A stretch of 60,396 nt of DNA from an uncultured Eubacteriales bacterium (GCA_958402445.1 CATXTO010000010.1:1-60396), one strand, 5' to 3'; shown: positions 32,031-42,198, counted from the first letter of the stretch. Notes: generated by a model not told the origin, from the letters alone. Made by a program: numbers and translations.

Positions 32031-35000
32031 ATGAAGAGAAGTGGTTTTGCCAGCAAGTTCTTAGCAGTAGTCCTGACAGCCGTGCTCCTACTGGGCCTGA
32101 TGGCGCCAGCCGGAGCGGCGGGAACGGCCTTGGATTCCGTCCGGCTCTCGTTTGAGCAGGTGGACAACAGCGAGGTGACTGCCGGATTGCAATCCGTGGA
32201 GGCGGAGCTGCCGGAACAGGCACCGTACGCGGATACGGACGAAGTTCGTGTTTCCATCCTGTTGGAGCGGCGCTCCACCCTGGAGGCTGGGTTCTCCACC
32301 CAGTCCATCGCAGGGAACGCCGCGGCCATGCGTTACCGTACCGGCCTGAAGGAGGAGCAGGCGGCAGTCACTGCGTCCATAGAGCGCCAGGCGTTAGGCG
32401 GCGCGTCTTTGGACGTGGTCTGGAACCTGACCCTGGCCGCCAACATCATTTCCGCCAACGTTCCCTATGGGAAGATCGACCAGATCAAGGCGGTGGACGG
32501 CGTCAAGGATGTGGTACTGGAGACCCAGTACCGCCCCGACGTGGTCTCCATGGGCGGGGAGGCGTCGCCCAATATGACCATCTCCACCCAGATGAACGGC
32601 TCCAATGTGGCGTGGGAGTCCGGCTACACGGGCGCCGGAACCCGGATCGCCATTGTGGACACCGGGCTTGACCTGGACCACCAGTCCTTCGACCCGGGGG
32701 CCTTTGACCACGCCATCACCGAAGACGCCCAGAAGGCCGGTATGTCGCTGGAGGCCTATACGGCGGCCAAGGACTTTCTGGACACGGCGGAGATTGCCTC
32801 CGTGCTGCAGCAGCTCAACGTGCACGAGAGAAACGGCGCGGTCACCGCGCAGCAGCTCTCGGTGAACTCCAAGGTGCCCTTTGGCTACAACTACGTAGAT
32901 AACAACCTGTACCTGACCCACGACGAGGACTATCAATCGGAGCACGGCTCCCATGTGGCGGGGATTGCGGCAGCCAACCGCTACATCCCCCAGGGCGGCG
33001 GCTTTGTGGACGCCGCCTCTGCGGTCAAGGTAGTGGGCAACGCCCCGGACGCCCAGCTTTTGGTGATGAAGGTCTTTGGCGTGAACGGCGGCGCGTATGA
33101 CTCGGACTTCATGGCCGCCATTGAGGACGCCATCATCCTGGGCTGCGACTCGGTGAACCTGTCTCTGGGCTCCCCGAACCCGGGCATGGCCACCAATTCG
33201 ATTTACCAGAAGCTGCTGGACTCCTTTGAGAAAACGGATACCGTGGTGGTTATGTCCGCCGGCAACGCCGGCAACTGGGCGGAAAACTCCATGACCAACA
33301 ACGGCCATCTGTACGCCGAGGACGTGAGTCTGGACACCGTGGGCTCTCCCGGCTCTTATAAAAACACCCTGGCGGTGGCCTCGGTAGACAACGACGGCGC
33401 CATCGGCAGCTATTTCCAGCTAGGCGAGACCCGGATGGTCTACATGGAGCCCCAGTACGGCGGGGACTCCATGGACACCCTGGACCCCAATGGGAAGGGG
33501 GCGGAATACCCCTATCTGTTCATTGACGGTAAGGGCGAAGCGGCGGATTACGCCGGCATGGACCTGACCGGCAAGCTGGTCTTCTGTTCCCGGGGCGGCA
33601 GCTCCTTCGCCGAGACGGCCAACACGGCCATGGGCCTGGGGGCGCTGGGCCTGGTGGTCTACAATAACCAGCCCGGCGGGATTTATATGAACCTCTCCGG
33701 CTACCGCTACACCGCGCCCTGCGTGTCTATCTGCCAGGCGGACGGCGCGGCGGTGAAGGCGGCGGGCAAGGCCCAGACCACCCAGAGCGGCCTGACCTAT
33801 TACACCGGGACCATTTCCATCCATAAGGGTATGGAATCTGGCTATTGGAACACCCCCTACCGCACCATCAGCTCTTACAGCTCCTGGGGCGTACCCGGGG
33901 ACCTGAGCCTTAAGCCGGAGGTCGCGGCCCCTGGGGGGAATATTTACTCGGTGAACGGCTCCCATATGGGAGCGCCAGAGAGCGGCAGCGACACCTATGA
34001 GGTCATGTCCGGCACTTCCATGGCCGCGCCCCAGGTCACCGGCATGATGGCTCTATTGCAGCAATACATAGAGGAAAACGACCTGCACCAAAAGGGGCTC
34101 ACGGACCGGGCGCTGGCTCAGTCCCTGCTCATGTCCACCGCGGAGCCTCTGGTCGAATACGCCTCCGGGAACTACTACTCCCTGCTGGCCCAGGGCGCGG
34201 GCCAGGCGGCGGTGGACCGGGCCATCCGCACCCCCACCTATCTTCTGGTGGAAGGACAGCCGGACGGAAAGGTCAAGGCCGAGCTGGGAGACGACCCGGA
34301 CCGCACCGGGCAATATACCTTCCGGTTCTCTTTGCAAAATCTCACGGAGAACGCCCTGGATTATACCCTCTCCGCGGACCTGTTCACCCAGGCTGTGTTT
34401 GAGGACTATGTGGATATGAACCAGGAGGAACTGGGTCTGTACATGGACACCCAGACCGCCAACCTAGACGCCCTAGTCTCCTACCTGGCCGATGGCAAGC
34501 CCATCTCGCCGGTCCGAGACCTGGCGCGCTACGATTTCGACGGAAACGGCTTGGTCACCCAGGCGGACGCCCAGCTTTTGCTGGACCATTTGATCCAGGG
34601 CACGGCCCTGGCTGCAAATGCCGACCATGCCGATGTGAACGGCGACGGCAAGGTCAACACCTACGACGCCCATGCGCTCCTGTCCTTGCTGAATTCCGGC
34701 ATCGTTCCGGTGCCGGCCAGGGGCAGCGTGACGGTGGAGGTGACCATGGCCCTGACTGAGGCGCAGAAGCAGGCTTTGGACGCCTCCTATGAAAACGGGG
34801 CTTATGTGGAGGGCTTCGTCCGCGCCACCCCGGCGCCCACCCGGGAGGGGGAGCAGGGACCTGCCCACAGCATTCCGGTTCTGGGCTTCTACGGCAACTG
34901 GTCGGACCCGTCCATGTTCGACGTCGGGTCCTACACCGTGTATGTGAACGGGCAGGAGACCCGGGCGCCCTATGCCAGTATGCAGGCCAACTCTCTGCTG

Positions 35001-38000
35001 GTGCGGTATGCCAGCGATCCCTCAGGCCTGTACTACTTTGGCGGCAACCCCCTGGTGCCCGACGAGACCTATCTGCCCGAGCGCAATGCCCTCAACAACG
35101 AGAATGGGGACCGGCTGGCCGCTTGGGTGGTAACCGCTATCCGGAACGCGGCCAATACCCGATACACGGTCAAAAATGTGGACACCGACGAGGTGCTGAA
35201 GCAGGAAGAGGCCGGGGAGCTTCCCTCCGCCTTCTTCTTCACGGATTACGGCCAGTGGGCCAACGATGCCCTGCTGCTACGATCCGGCTTCAACGCGACG
35301 GGCTTGGCCGAGGGAACCCGGCTGGAACTGACCTTGGAGCTGGCCCCGGAGCTCTATGTCCAGGAGAATGGGACCACGGATTGGGAGTCCCTGGGCAAGG
35401 GCACCACCCGTTCAGTGCCCCTGACCATTGACAACACCGCCCCGGAGCTGCTGGATGTCTCCTATAATATGATCAGTAACACCATCACCGCCAAGGCCCG
35501 AGATAATCAGTACATCGCCGCGGTAGCCCTCTTTACAGCTGGCGGCAGCAAGAATCTGGCCTTTACCGGCTCCAACCAGGAAAAGGCTGGGGAGACCGCC
35601 ACCTTTGACCTGGACCTGTCCGAGGTCAACGGAAAGCGGTTCCTGCTGCAGGTCATCGATTACGCCAACAACACCACGACCTATCGGGTCGATATGACCA
35701 TCGGCACGCCGCCGGGGGACCCGTCAGTGTATGGCTTCGATTTAGAGGCCAACGCGTGGATTGGATTTAATATGCAGAATCCGTCTGAAACCGTGCAGGA
35801 TCTGGCGTCTTCTGAAAATGTTTTCTATGCCGCCACAGATGCGAACGGTATTATGTACGCCACAACTAGATCCGGATGTCTTTATGTTGTCAATATGGAG
35901 GATCCATCGGAGACCATCTATGTCTGTGATTTGAATGTTGTTTTTACAGACCTGGCTTACAACCGGGCTGATGGCAAAGTTTACGGCGTAACAGATAGAA
36001 GCGAGCTTTACTCTGTGGATCCAATATTAGGAACGGTAAACCTTCTAGGCAAAATTGCGGCGGATACGAACACTCTGACTTGCGATGACCAAGGAAACTT
36101 TTATTGTGTGATTCGAGGGGTGGGAAATGATAGAGGTACGCTCTGCCAGTTTAAATTGGATAACATATCTTCTCCCACATATTTAGCTCAGGGTTACCAA
36201 ATAGGTATGGGTATCCAAGCTCTGGAGTGGAACCCCAACGACGGTTGTGTATACTGGATGCAGCATTATTTGTTTTACTCGCATGGCGGTCAGTTTGAAC
36301 ACAATTACAATTATATTTATCGCTTTGATTTGGAGACTGGAACGGTCATGAGCAGCACAAATATGAATACTCATATTTCTTGCCTGACCATTCCAGATCA
36401 AGATGCCGAGCCGCAGTGCCCGGAGCCCACGGACCAAATTGCAAGTATACGTTTGTCTCAGCAGAGCTTGAACCTGCAAAAGGGGGAAGCACGGCAACTG
36501 CGGGCGGGCGTGTTGCCCTGGACCGTTACGGACCGCTCCGTGACCTGGACCAGCACCAATCCCAGTGTGGCGACGGTGGATGAAAATGGCTTGGTCACCG
36601 CTCTGGCCAACGGCGAGACCACGATTAAAGTCTCCTCTAATCTGGATTCCGCCAAGTCGGCAAGCTGCACGGTGACGGTGGAGAATCCACAGGTTGCGCT
36701 GCAGGGCGTGGTCCGGGATGCCAAACAAAATACGGAGCTCTTTACCTGGAATCTGCGGCAGGGCGGCTCCTGGACTTCTGGGGGCAAGCTAGATATGCCG
36801 GTTTCCTCTGCAGTCAGCGACCCACAGAACCAGATGCTGTATACCTGCGGCACGGCAGAAGACGAATACGCCATGTACCAGGTGGAACCTGCCACGGGGA
36901 AGATCTTGAAAACCGCCCCCAATAGTCTCGGTATCCCCCTGTGGGATATGGCCTACTGCGAGCTGTTTAGCACGGAGGACCAACCCATGATCATGGGGAT
37001 CTATGGATATTACCTTCTGGCCCCCATGGATCCGATGCATTTAAACAATTTGACCCTGGACCTGAGCAGCAAGCTTTCTCCGTTGGGCGCTAGCTATGTG
37101 GTGGCCATGGCTGCCGGTGGGCGTTCCACATGTGATACCGCCGGTTTCGGTACTGTGGAAGCGGAACTAATTTATCTGCTGGACGATCTGGGGAATGTCT
37201 GGAAGTGCTGGACTTACTCCAGATATGATACCTATTTTTCTGAGTTTGAAAGCGTGTCCACAGATCTACCCAGTCTGGACTTTGCCATCCGGGACAACCT
37301 CATGAACTGTTCCATGTGGGAGGACCGGGCCACGGGTACCCTGTACCTGTCCTACTATGATGGAAGCGATACCCAAATTTACAGGCTTACCTATGACCCA
37401 ATTGAGAACACGTACAGAAGTCTACTGCTGGGCGACATGGGCGACGGCGTGGGACCTGCGGCCCTGTACGGCGGCGAATCCTACGGGACTGCTTCGCAGA
37501 ATGTGGTTTCCAGCCAGGCCGGCATGGGAACCGTGGAAGGCATGCCCTTTGAAGCTATGGAGCTGCAGCCCATTGAGCTACAGCAGACCGTGACCGGAGG
37601 CCTGAACGCGGTGGGACAAAGTGAGACCAAGACCACCGCCGAAACGCCGGCTCTCCGGAGCGTAGTGCTGGACGAGGAGGCCGGGACGGTGACCGTCACG
37701 GTTCCCGCGGCGGAGGCCGCCACCAACGGCAGGCTGGAGCTCCGCTACGACAAGGATGTTTTGTCCCTCACGAAAATCACCAGCCCGGTGCAAATGTCCT
37801 CCATCCAGCAGGGTGTGGGCAGCGCGGTGCTGGGCTACGCCGCCCTGAGCCCGATTTCCAAGGGCGAACCCCTGGCGGTGCTGACCTTTACCTACCAAAA
37901 GGGCACGGAGAATCTGGTGACGGACGTGGCGGTGAAGACCACGGAGCGCAACGACCTGGAGCTGGAGGAAACCGCCTCGATCCCGGTGGAATTCCCCTGT

Positions 38001-38579
38001 CACGGCGGCTCCGGCTGCCCCAGCAAGCAGTTTAAAGACTTGGACGTGAACGCATGGTACCATCCTTACACCGACTACGCAATCTCCCATGAGATGATGC
38101 TCGGCTATGAGAACGGGACCTTTGGGCCGGGCCGGAACGTGACCCGGGGCATGGTGGCTACGGTGCTGTACCGTCTGGCCGGCAGCCCCAAGGTGGCTTC
38201 GACTGCCACCTTCGCCGATGTGAAGGACGGACTCTGGTATTCCGACGCCGTGGCCTGGGCCCAGGAAAGCGGCGTTGCCAAGGGCGTGACGGAGACCAGA
38301 TTTGCGCCCAATCAGCCCGTCACCCGGGAGCAGACAGCCACCTTCCTGTATCGGTTTATGAAGGATTATGAAAAAGTGGACATGGCCCCGGGCGCGGATT
38401 TGTCCGCCTACCGGGATGCTGCGCAAATCTCTGCTTACGCCCAAGACGCCATGGCCTGGGCCAATGCGGTGGGCCTCATAGAGGGTGTCGACGCGAATAC
38501 CCTGGCGCCGCGCCATACCGCCACCCGGGCCCAGCTGGCCAAGCTCCTGACCATTCTGGACCGAGACCTGTTGCCCTAA
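32031..38579 (+). CDS. Giant SLH-anchored S8 subtilase with dockerin and cohesin-like modules
   Basis: 2,182 residues from ATG 32031 (ATG 32025 is also possible). Signal peptide ~1-31 (FLAVVLTAVLLLGLMAPAGA). Prodomain to ~180. Catalytic triad Asp210 (IVDTGLDLDH), His305 (HGSHVAGIAA), Ser663 (SGTSMAAPQVTG), with a PA domain between His and Ser, as in lactocepin/C5a-peptidase types. Residues ~832-888 hold a dockerin-like calcium pair (DFDGNGLVTQAD and DVNGDGKVNTYD). A propeller-like AT-rich segment spans ~1235-1450 and a Big2 Ig-like domain ~1468-1553. A cohesin-like domain lies at ~1873-1977 (GRLELRYDKDVLSL) and three SLH repeats (FKDLDVNAWYHPYTDYAI first) at ~1997-2179 bind the cell wall. It probably degrades extracellular proteins. 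Confidence 0.93.
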   Translation: MKRSGFASKFLAVVLTAVLLLGLMAPAGAAGTALDSVRLSFEQVDNSEVTAGLQSVEAELPEQAPYADTDEVRVSILLERRSTLEAGFSTQSIAGNAAAMRYRTGLKEEQAAVTASIERQALGGASLDVVWNLTLAANIISANVPYGKIDQIKAVDGVKDVVLETQYRPDVVSMGGEASPNMTISTQMNGSNVAWESGYTGAGTRIAIVDTGLDLDHQSFDPGAFDHAITEDAQKAGMSLEAYTAAKDFLDTAEIASVLQQLNVHERNGAVTAQQLSVNSKVPFGYNYVDNNLYLTHDEDYQSEHGSHVAGIAAANRYIPQGGGFVDAASAVKVVGNAPDAQLLVMKVFGVNGGAYDSDFMAAIEDAIILGCDSVNLSLGSPNPGMATNSIYQKLLDSFEKTDTVVVMSAGNAGNWAENSMTNNGHLYAEDVSLDTVGSPGSYKNTLAVASVDNDGAIGSYFQLGETRMVYMEPQYGGDSMDTLDPNGKGAEYPYLFIDGKGEAADYAGMDLTGKLVFCSRGGSSFAETANTAMGLGALGLVVYNNQPGGIYMNLSGYRYTAPCVSICQADGAAVKAAGKAQTTQSGLTYYTGTISIHKGMESGYWNTPYRTISSYSSWGVPGDLSLKPEVAAPGGNIYSVNGSHMGAPESGSDTYEVMSGTSMAAPQVTGMMALLQQYIEENDLHQKGLTDRALAQSLLMSTAEPLVEYASGNYYSLLAQGAGQAAVDRAIRTPTYLLVEGQPDGKVKAELGDDPDRTGQYTFRFSLQNLTENALDYTLSADLFTQAVFEDYVDMNQEELGLYMDTQTANLDALVSYLADGKPISPVRDLARYDFDGNGLVTQADAQLLLDHLIQGTALAANADHADVNGDGKVNTYDAHALLSLLNSGIVPVPARGSVTVEVTMALTEAQKQALDASYENGAYVEGFVRATPAPTREGEQGPAHSIPVLGFYGNWSDPSMFDVGSYTVYVNGQETRAPYASMQANSLLVRYASDPSGLYYFGGNPLVPDETYLPERNALNNENGDRLAAWVVTAIRNAANTRYTVKNVDTDEVLKQEEAGELPSAFFFTDYGQWANDALLLRSGFNATGLAEGTRLELTLELAPELYVQENGTTDWESLGKGTTRSVPLTIDNTAPELLDVSYNMISNTITAKARDNQYIAAVALFTAGGSKNLAFTGSNQEKAGETATFDLDLSEVNGKRFLLQVIDYANNTTTYRVDMTIGTPPGDPSVYGFDLEANAWIGFNMQNPSETVQDLASSENVFYAATDANGIMYATTRSGCLYVVNMEDPSETIYVCDLNVVFTDLAYNRADGKVYGVTDRSELYSVDPILGTVNLLGKIAADTNTLTCDDQGNFYCVIRGVGNDRGTLCQFKLDNISSPTYLAQGYQIGMGIQALEWNPNDGCVYWMQHYLFYSHGGQFEHNYNYIYRFDLETGTVMSSTNMNTHISCLTIPDQDAEPQCPEPTDQIASIRLSQQSLNLQKGEARQLRAGVLPWTVTDRSVTWTSTNPSVATVDENGLVTALANGETTIKVSSNLDSAKSASCTVTVENPQVALQGVVRDAKQNTELFTWNLRQGGSWTSGGKLDMPVSSAVSDPQNQMLYTCGTAEDEYAMYQVEPATGKILKTAPNSLGIPLWDMAYCELFSTEDQPMIMGIYGYYLLAPMDPMHLNNLTLDLSSKLSPLGASYVVAMAAGGRSTCDTAGFGTVEAELIYLLDDLGNVWKCWTYSRYDTYFSEFESVSTDLPSLDFAIRDNLMNCSMWEDRATGTLYLSYYDGSDTQIYRLTYDPIENTYRSLLLGDMGDGVGPAALYGGESYGTASQNVVSSQAGMGTVEGMPFEAMELQPIELQQTVTGGLNAVGQSETKTTAETPALRSVVLDEEAGTVTVTVPAAEAATNGRLELRYDKDVLSLTKITSPVQMSSIQQGVGSAVLGYAALSPISKGEPLAVLTFTYQKGTENLVTDVAVKTTERNDLELEETASIPVEFPCHGGSGCPSKQFKDLDVNAWYHPYTDYAISHEMMLGYENGTFGPGRNVTRGMVATVLYRLAGSPKVASTATFADVKDGLWYSDAVAWAQESGVAKGVTETRFAPNQPVTREQTATFLYRFMKDYEKVDMAPGADLSAYRDAAQISAYAQDAMAWANAVGLIEGVDANTLAPRHTATRAQLAKLLTILDRDLLP

Positions 38580-38694
38580 GCGCACCACCCCTCAAGCAAT
38601 CTCCTCAACCTCCTTCCTTTAGGCTGCGGCCCCGGCGAGCTCTGCCCGCTGGGGCTCCAGTCCGTTTTGCCAGGCCCTAGGGTAGTAAAAAGAA

Positions 38695-38718
38695 AGGAAA
38701 CGGCTTCAGCCGTTTCCT
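38695..38718 (-). terminator. Hairpin between the convergent subtilase and CrtO-like genes
   Basis: AGGAAACGGCT and AGCCGTTTCCT, 11 perfect pairs with a 2-base loop. On the minus strand TTCTTTTTAC follows, so it fits a terminator for the minus-strand gene, though about 140 bases beyond its stop. Confidence 0.6.
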
Positions 38719-38745
38719 AAGAGATTGTATGGTTTCAAAGGGGAG

Positions 38746-38850
38746 CTGTAGGGGCGAGCTGCGCTCGCCCGCGGAACGACCACAGGTCGTTCCCTACAGC
38801 CCATCATCGATCAATGTCTGATACGGGCGGCCAAAGGCCGCCCGTACATT
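38746..38850. repeat. Short palindromic intergenic repeats, cluster 4
   Basis: GGGCGAGC-tgc-GCTCGCCC near 38754, an AACGACC-aca-GGTCGTT unit near 38776, and GGGCGGCC-aaa-GGCCGCCC near 38825. All keep complementary arms. Confidence 0.75.
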
Positions 38851-38856
38851 TCCTCA

Positions 38857-39360
38857 TTACTTTGTTTTTGTCTGGACTTCTTGCTCCCGACCACTGGCCG
38901 GCTTACGCTGGAGAATTCGAATCAAACGGGGACGGTTATACCGTTGAATCAGAATAAACGGCAGGTTGGACAGAGCGTAGATCACAGTGACCACCAAGCC
39001 CAGGGGCGTGGGCACAAACGTATAGAGCGGCAGGCTCAGAAAAATCAAAATCCAGTGTACGCACTCCGCCACACAGGTCTCCTGAACGAAACGAAGCAGA
39101 CTGTCCCTTCCCTGATGGCCCTGCATTTGTTTGGTGAAGGTGCGTTTGGTGTGTTTGCTTTTGTCCGGAAGCCGGTCTTTCCACCAGCGGATGCCCAGCG
39201 CTTCGTAGGCCTTGCCCTCCCGCTCCCAGGCCCAGGCGCGATAGGGAAACCGCTCCCAGTGAAACCACCGTCTGGGCAGCGCCTCCCCCGCCACATGGGC
39301 CAAAATCCCCACGGCGGCAATGTATTTTACAATGGTCAGGATCTGATTTAGGATTGTCAT
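38857..39360 (-). CDS. CrtO-type (glycosyl-diaponeurosporenoate) acyltransferase-like membrane protein
   Basis: 167 residues from the ATG at 39360 (GGAG 8 bases upstream). One N-terminal helix, then the family's conserved region: WERFPYRAWAWEREGKAYE, a W-K-D-x-L-P motif, and FVQETCVAECVHW, followed by two helices and NLPFILIQRYNRPRL. These are the landmarks of the CrtO acyltransferase family known from staphyloxanthin synthesis. No carotenoid genes are present here, and many Firmicutes carry such proteins without them, so the true acceptor is unknown. The tail is basic. Confidence 0.6.
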   Translation of the reverse strand: MTILNQILTIVKYIAAVGILAHVAGEALPRRWFHWERFPYRAWAWEREGKAYEALGIRWWKDRLPDKSKHTKRTFTKQMQGHQGRDSLLRFVQETCVAECVHWILIFLSLPLYTFVPTPLGLVVTVIYALSNLPFILIQRYNRPRLIRILQRKPASGREQEVQTKTK

Positions 39361-39465
39361 ATTCATTGCTCCAAGCGTAAAACAGACGGGCATGGCCCGG
39401 ACAAAAATTGATCACAACGATACAAAACAGGGGGAAATGACCGCGGCAACCAGAGGACAAGCGCC

Positions 39466-40851
39466 TCACGCCAGCTGCCGGCCCATAAGCACGCCCATGG
39501 CGGAGGCCATCATCAGGCCCCGGGTCCAGCCGGAGGAGTCCCCTAGGCAGTAAAGATGCTCCACGTTGGTTTTCAGCTCTGGTGTCATTTTGACCTTGTT
39601 GCTATAAAATTTTAGCTCCGGGGCGTACAGCAACGTCTCCGTGCTGGCAAAGCCCGGGACGACCTGGTCCATGGCCTGGATAAAGCCGATGATATTCATC
39701 ATGGCCCGGTAGGGCATGGCGGCAGTGATATCGCCGGCCACGGCGTCAGGCAACGTGGGCTTCACATTGGAGAAAGCCAGCTCCTTGGGCCAGGTCCGCT
39801 TGCCGTCCAGAATGTCTCCATACCGCTGAACCAAAATATGGCCGTCGGCCAGCATATTGGACAGCTCGCCCACCTTCTGGGCGTAGGCGATGGGCTGGTT
39901 AAAGGGATTGGTGAAGTTATGAGAACAGAGGATGGCCAGGTTGGTGTTGCTGGATTTCAGATCCTTATAACTGTGTCCGTTGACCACCGCCAGGTCGTTG
40001 TCGTAATTCTCCTGGCTCACAAAGCCGCCGGGGTTCTGGCAGAAGGTCCGGACCTTGTTTTTAAAGGGCTGGGGATAGCCGATGAGCTTAGACTCGTACA
40101 GGACCTGGTTGACCTCCTCCATAATCTCGTTGCGCACCTCCACCCGGACGCCAATGTCAACGGTGCCGGGCTGGTGGGCGATATCATGCCGGGCGCACAG
40201 AGCCTCCAGCCATTCCGCGCCTCGCCGGCCTGTGGCGATGACCACGCTGCCGGCATCCAGCTCCCGGCGGTCAGAGCCCGATTCCGCCACGACACCTTTG
40301 CAGGAGGCGCCCTCCATTATGAGGTCCGTGCAGCTGTAGCCGAAGAGCATGTCTACGCCCTGATCCTGTAAGTACCGCTCAATGTCCAGATAAAGCTGCT
40401 GGGCCTTTTCCGTACCCAGGTGCCGGATGGGGCAGTCCACCAGCTTCAGACCCGCCTGAATAGCCCGCCTGCGAATTTGGCGGACCTTTTCCGGATCCGA
40501 TATACCTTCTACGTGGGCGTCCGCGCCGAACTCCAGGTAGATTTGATCGGTATAGTCAATGAGCGCCTGGGCAAAATCCGCGCCGACCAGGTTGGGAAAC
40601 TCCCCGCCCACCTCGCAGCTTAGGGACAGTTTGCCGTCGGAAAAAGCCCCGGCCCCGGAAAAGCCGGTGGTGATATTGCAGGGCTGGCAGCCTAGGCATT
40701 GCTTGGTCTTGGCCTTGGGGCAGCGCCGTTTTTCCACCGGCTGGCCCTTCTCCACCAGGAGGATTTTCTTGGTGCTGCCCCGGCGCAGCATCTCCAGGGC
40801 GGTGAAGATGCCGGCGGGACCGGCGCCTATGATAACCACATCATAACGCAT
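39466..40851 (-). CDS. FAD-dependent oxidoreductase
   Basis: 461 residues. The N-terminal dinucleotide-binding loop is DVVIIGAGPAGIFTALEML. A Cys cluster follows (KTKQCLGCQPCNITTGFSGA), which could hold a small redox site. ATGRRGAEWLEAL is the second FAD-contact motif, and GDSSGWTRGLMMASAMGVLM closes the FAD domain. The sequence resembles the FAD dehydrogenase family often labelled by homology only. Cytoplasmic, no membrane segment. It stands alone on the minus strand, 72 bases before the CrtO-like frame. Its substrate cannot be assigned. Confidence 0.85.
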   Translation of the reverse strand: MRYDVVIIGAGPAGIFTALEMLRRGSTKKILLVEKGQPVEKRRCPKAKTKQCLGCQPCNITTGFSGAGAFSDGKLSLSCEVGGEFPNLVGADFAQALIDYTDQIYLEFGADAHVEGISDPEKVRQIRRRAIQAGLKLVDCPIRHLGTEKAQQLYLDIERYLQDQGVDMLFGYSCTDLIMEGASCKGVVAESGSDRRELDAGSVVIATGRRGAEWLEALCARHDIAHQPGTVDIGVRVEVRNEIMEEVNQVLYESKLIGYPQPFKNKVRTFCQNPGGFVSQENYDNDLAVVNGHSYKDLKSSNTNLAILCSHNFTNPFNQPIAYAQKVGELSNMLADGHILVQRYGDILDGKRTWPKELAFSNVKPTLPDAVAGDITAAMPYRAMMNIIGFIQAMDQVVPGFASTETLLYAPELKFYSNKVKMTPELKTNVEHLYCLGDSSGWTRGLMMASAMGVLMGRQLA

Positions 40852-40944
40852 GGGGATGCTCCTTTCTATTTAAAAAAACTTCACTTACCCGCGTTCTGCA
40901 TGAGACCGGCCGATTTTGTCAAAGCTTTCTGTAGGACCCGCGCC

Positions 40945-40975
40945 ATAGAAAAGGAGACGCCTTGGGACGTCTCCT
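40945..40975 (-). terminator. Terminator of rpoD
   Basis: AGGAGACG/CGTCTCCT (40952-40975), followed on the minus strand by TTTTCTATGG. It lies about 70 bases after the rpoD stop. Confidence 0.7.
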
Positions 40976-41043
40976 GAGGGCAAGGGATCCGGCAGGGCCT
41001 TGCCGGGCCGCATGCAGTGCAGCCAGCCCGGTGGGAGCAGGGC

Positions 41044-42198
41044 TCAGCAGTAAAAATCCTTGATTTTTTTGGCCCGGCTGGGGTGCCGAAGCTTGCGAAT
41101 GGCCTTATTTTCAATTTGACGGATGCGCTCCCGGGTGACGCCAAAAATCTGCCCCACTTCCTCCAGGGTATGGGTCCTTCCGTCGTACATGCCGAAGCGC
41201 ATGCGCAGCACGTCCGCCTCCCGGTCTGTGAGGGTGCCCAAGATTTCAGACAGAGCCTCCGCCAATAGGGCGTTGGAGGTGGCGTCGGCGGGACCCGGCG
41301 TGTTGTCGTCCTCCACAAAGGAGCCGATGGTGGTGTCCTCCTCGTCTCCAACGGGAGTGTCCAGGCTCAGCGTGTCCGCGGCCGTGCGGTTAGCCTCAAT
41401 GATCTTCTCCACAGGCAGGTTGAGCTCCCGAGCGATCTCCTCCATGGTGGGCTCCCGGCCCAGCTCCTGCACCAACTTCCGGTTACAGCGGGTGGCCTTG
41501 TTGATGACCTCTACCATATGCACTGGAACCCGGATGGTCCGGGCCTGATCGGCGATGGCCCGTGTGATGGCCTGCCGGATCCACCAAGTCGCATATGTAG
41601 AGAATTTGTTTCCCTTTGTCCAGTCGAATTTGTCCACGGCCCGGATGAGCCCCGTATTGCCCTCCTGAATCAGATCCAGGATGTGCAGGCCCCGCCCGGA
41701 GTATTTCTTTGCGATGGAGACCACCAGGCGGAGGTTGGCCTCCGTAAGCTTGTCCTTGGCGGTCTTTTCCCCCTCGGCCACTCGTTTCGCCAGATCAATC
41801 TCCTCTTCTGCGGAAAGCAGTTTTACCTGGCCGATTTCCTTCAAATACATGCGCACAGGGTCGTCCAGATTGTACTCCGCGGCCAAATCCACGGGGTCTA
41901 CCAGTTCCTCCTCCTCAATATCACTCAGGTCGACCTCCAGGTTCATTTCTTCACCCAGATTCAGCCCCAAGGTTTCGTCCAAGTCCAGCTCCAGGTCCGT
42001 ACCCACAATCTGGATGCCCAGGGTATCAAATTTCTCATATATTTCCTCTATTTTCTCCGGAGAGATATCCAACTTTTCCAGTTCTGCGTTCAACTCTGAA
42101 GCCCGGAGCATCCCGTCCTTACGGCCTTTGGCAATGAGAGACTGGAGCACGGCGTAAGATTCGTCATTCGCCTTTGGGGGCTTCTTCCCGTTGCTCAT
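41044..42198 (-). CDS. rpoD: RNA polymerase primary sigma factor
   Basis: 384 residues. Region 1.1 is short and acidic (to about 100), then region 1.2 (DPVRMYLKEIGQVKLLS) and region 2 with NLRLVVSIAKKYSGRGLHI, DLIQEGNTGLIRAVDKF and FSTYATWWIRQAITRAI (2.3/2.4, promoter melting and -10 recognition). Region 3 has RVPVHMVEVINK, and region 4.2 (TLEEVGQIFGVTRERIRQIE) recognises the -35. The 1.1 linker is smaller than in enterobacteria, as in other Firmicutes. Its usual neighbour dnaG is not adjacent. The consensus promoters found across this window match its expected specificity. Confidence 0.98.
   Translation of the reverse strand: MSNGKKPPKANDESYAVLQSLIAKGRKDGMLRASELNAELEKLDISPEKIEEIYEKFDTLGIQIVGTDLELDLDETLGLNLGEEMNLEVDLSDIEEEELVDPVDLAAEYNLDDPVRMYLKEIGQVKLLSAEEEIDLAKRVAEGEKTAKDKLTEANLRLVVSIAKKYSGRGLHILDLIQEGNTGLIRAVDKFDWTKGNKFSTYATWWIRQAITRAIADQARTIRVPVHMVEVINKATRCNRKLVQELGREPTMEEIARELNLPVEKIIEANRTAADTLSLDTPVGDEEDTTIGSFVEDDNTPGPADATSNALLAEALSEILGTLTDREADVLRMRFGMYDGRTHTLEEVGQIFGVTRERIRQIENKAIRKLRHPSRAKKIKDFYC

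Noticed and set aside
37578..38588. 336-codon open frame on the minus strand
   Set aside because: Complete shadow of the SLH end of the first subtilase; GC-rich DNA gives long antisense frames and the translation has no family motif.
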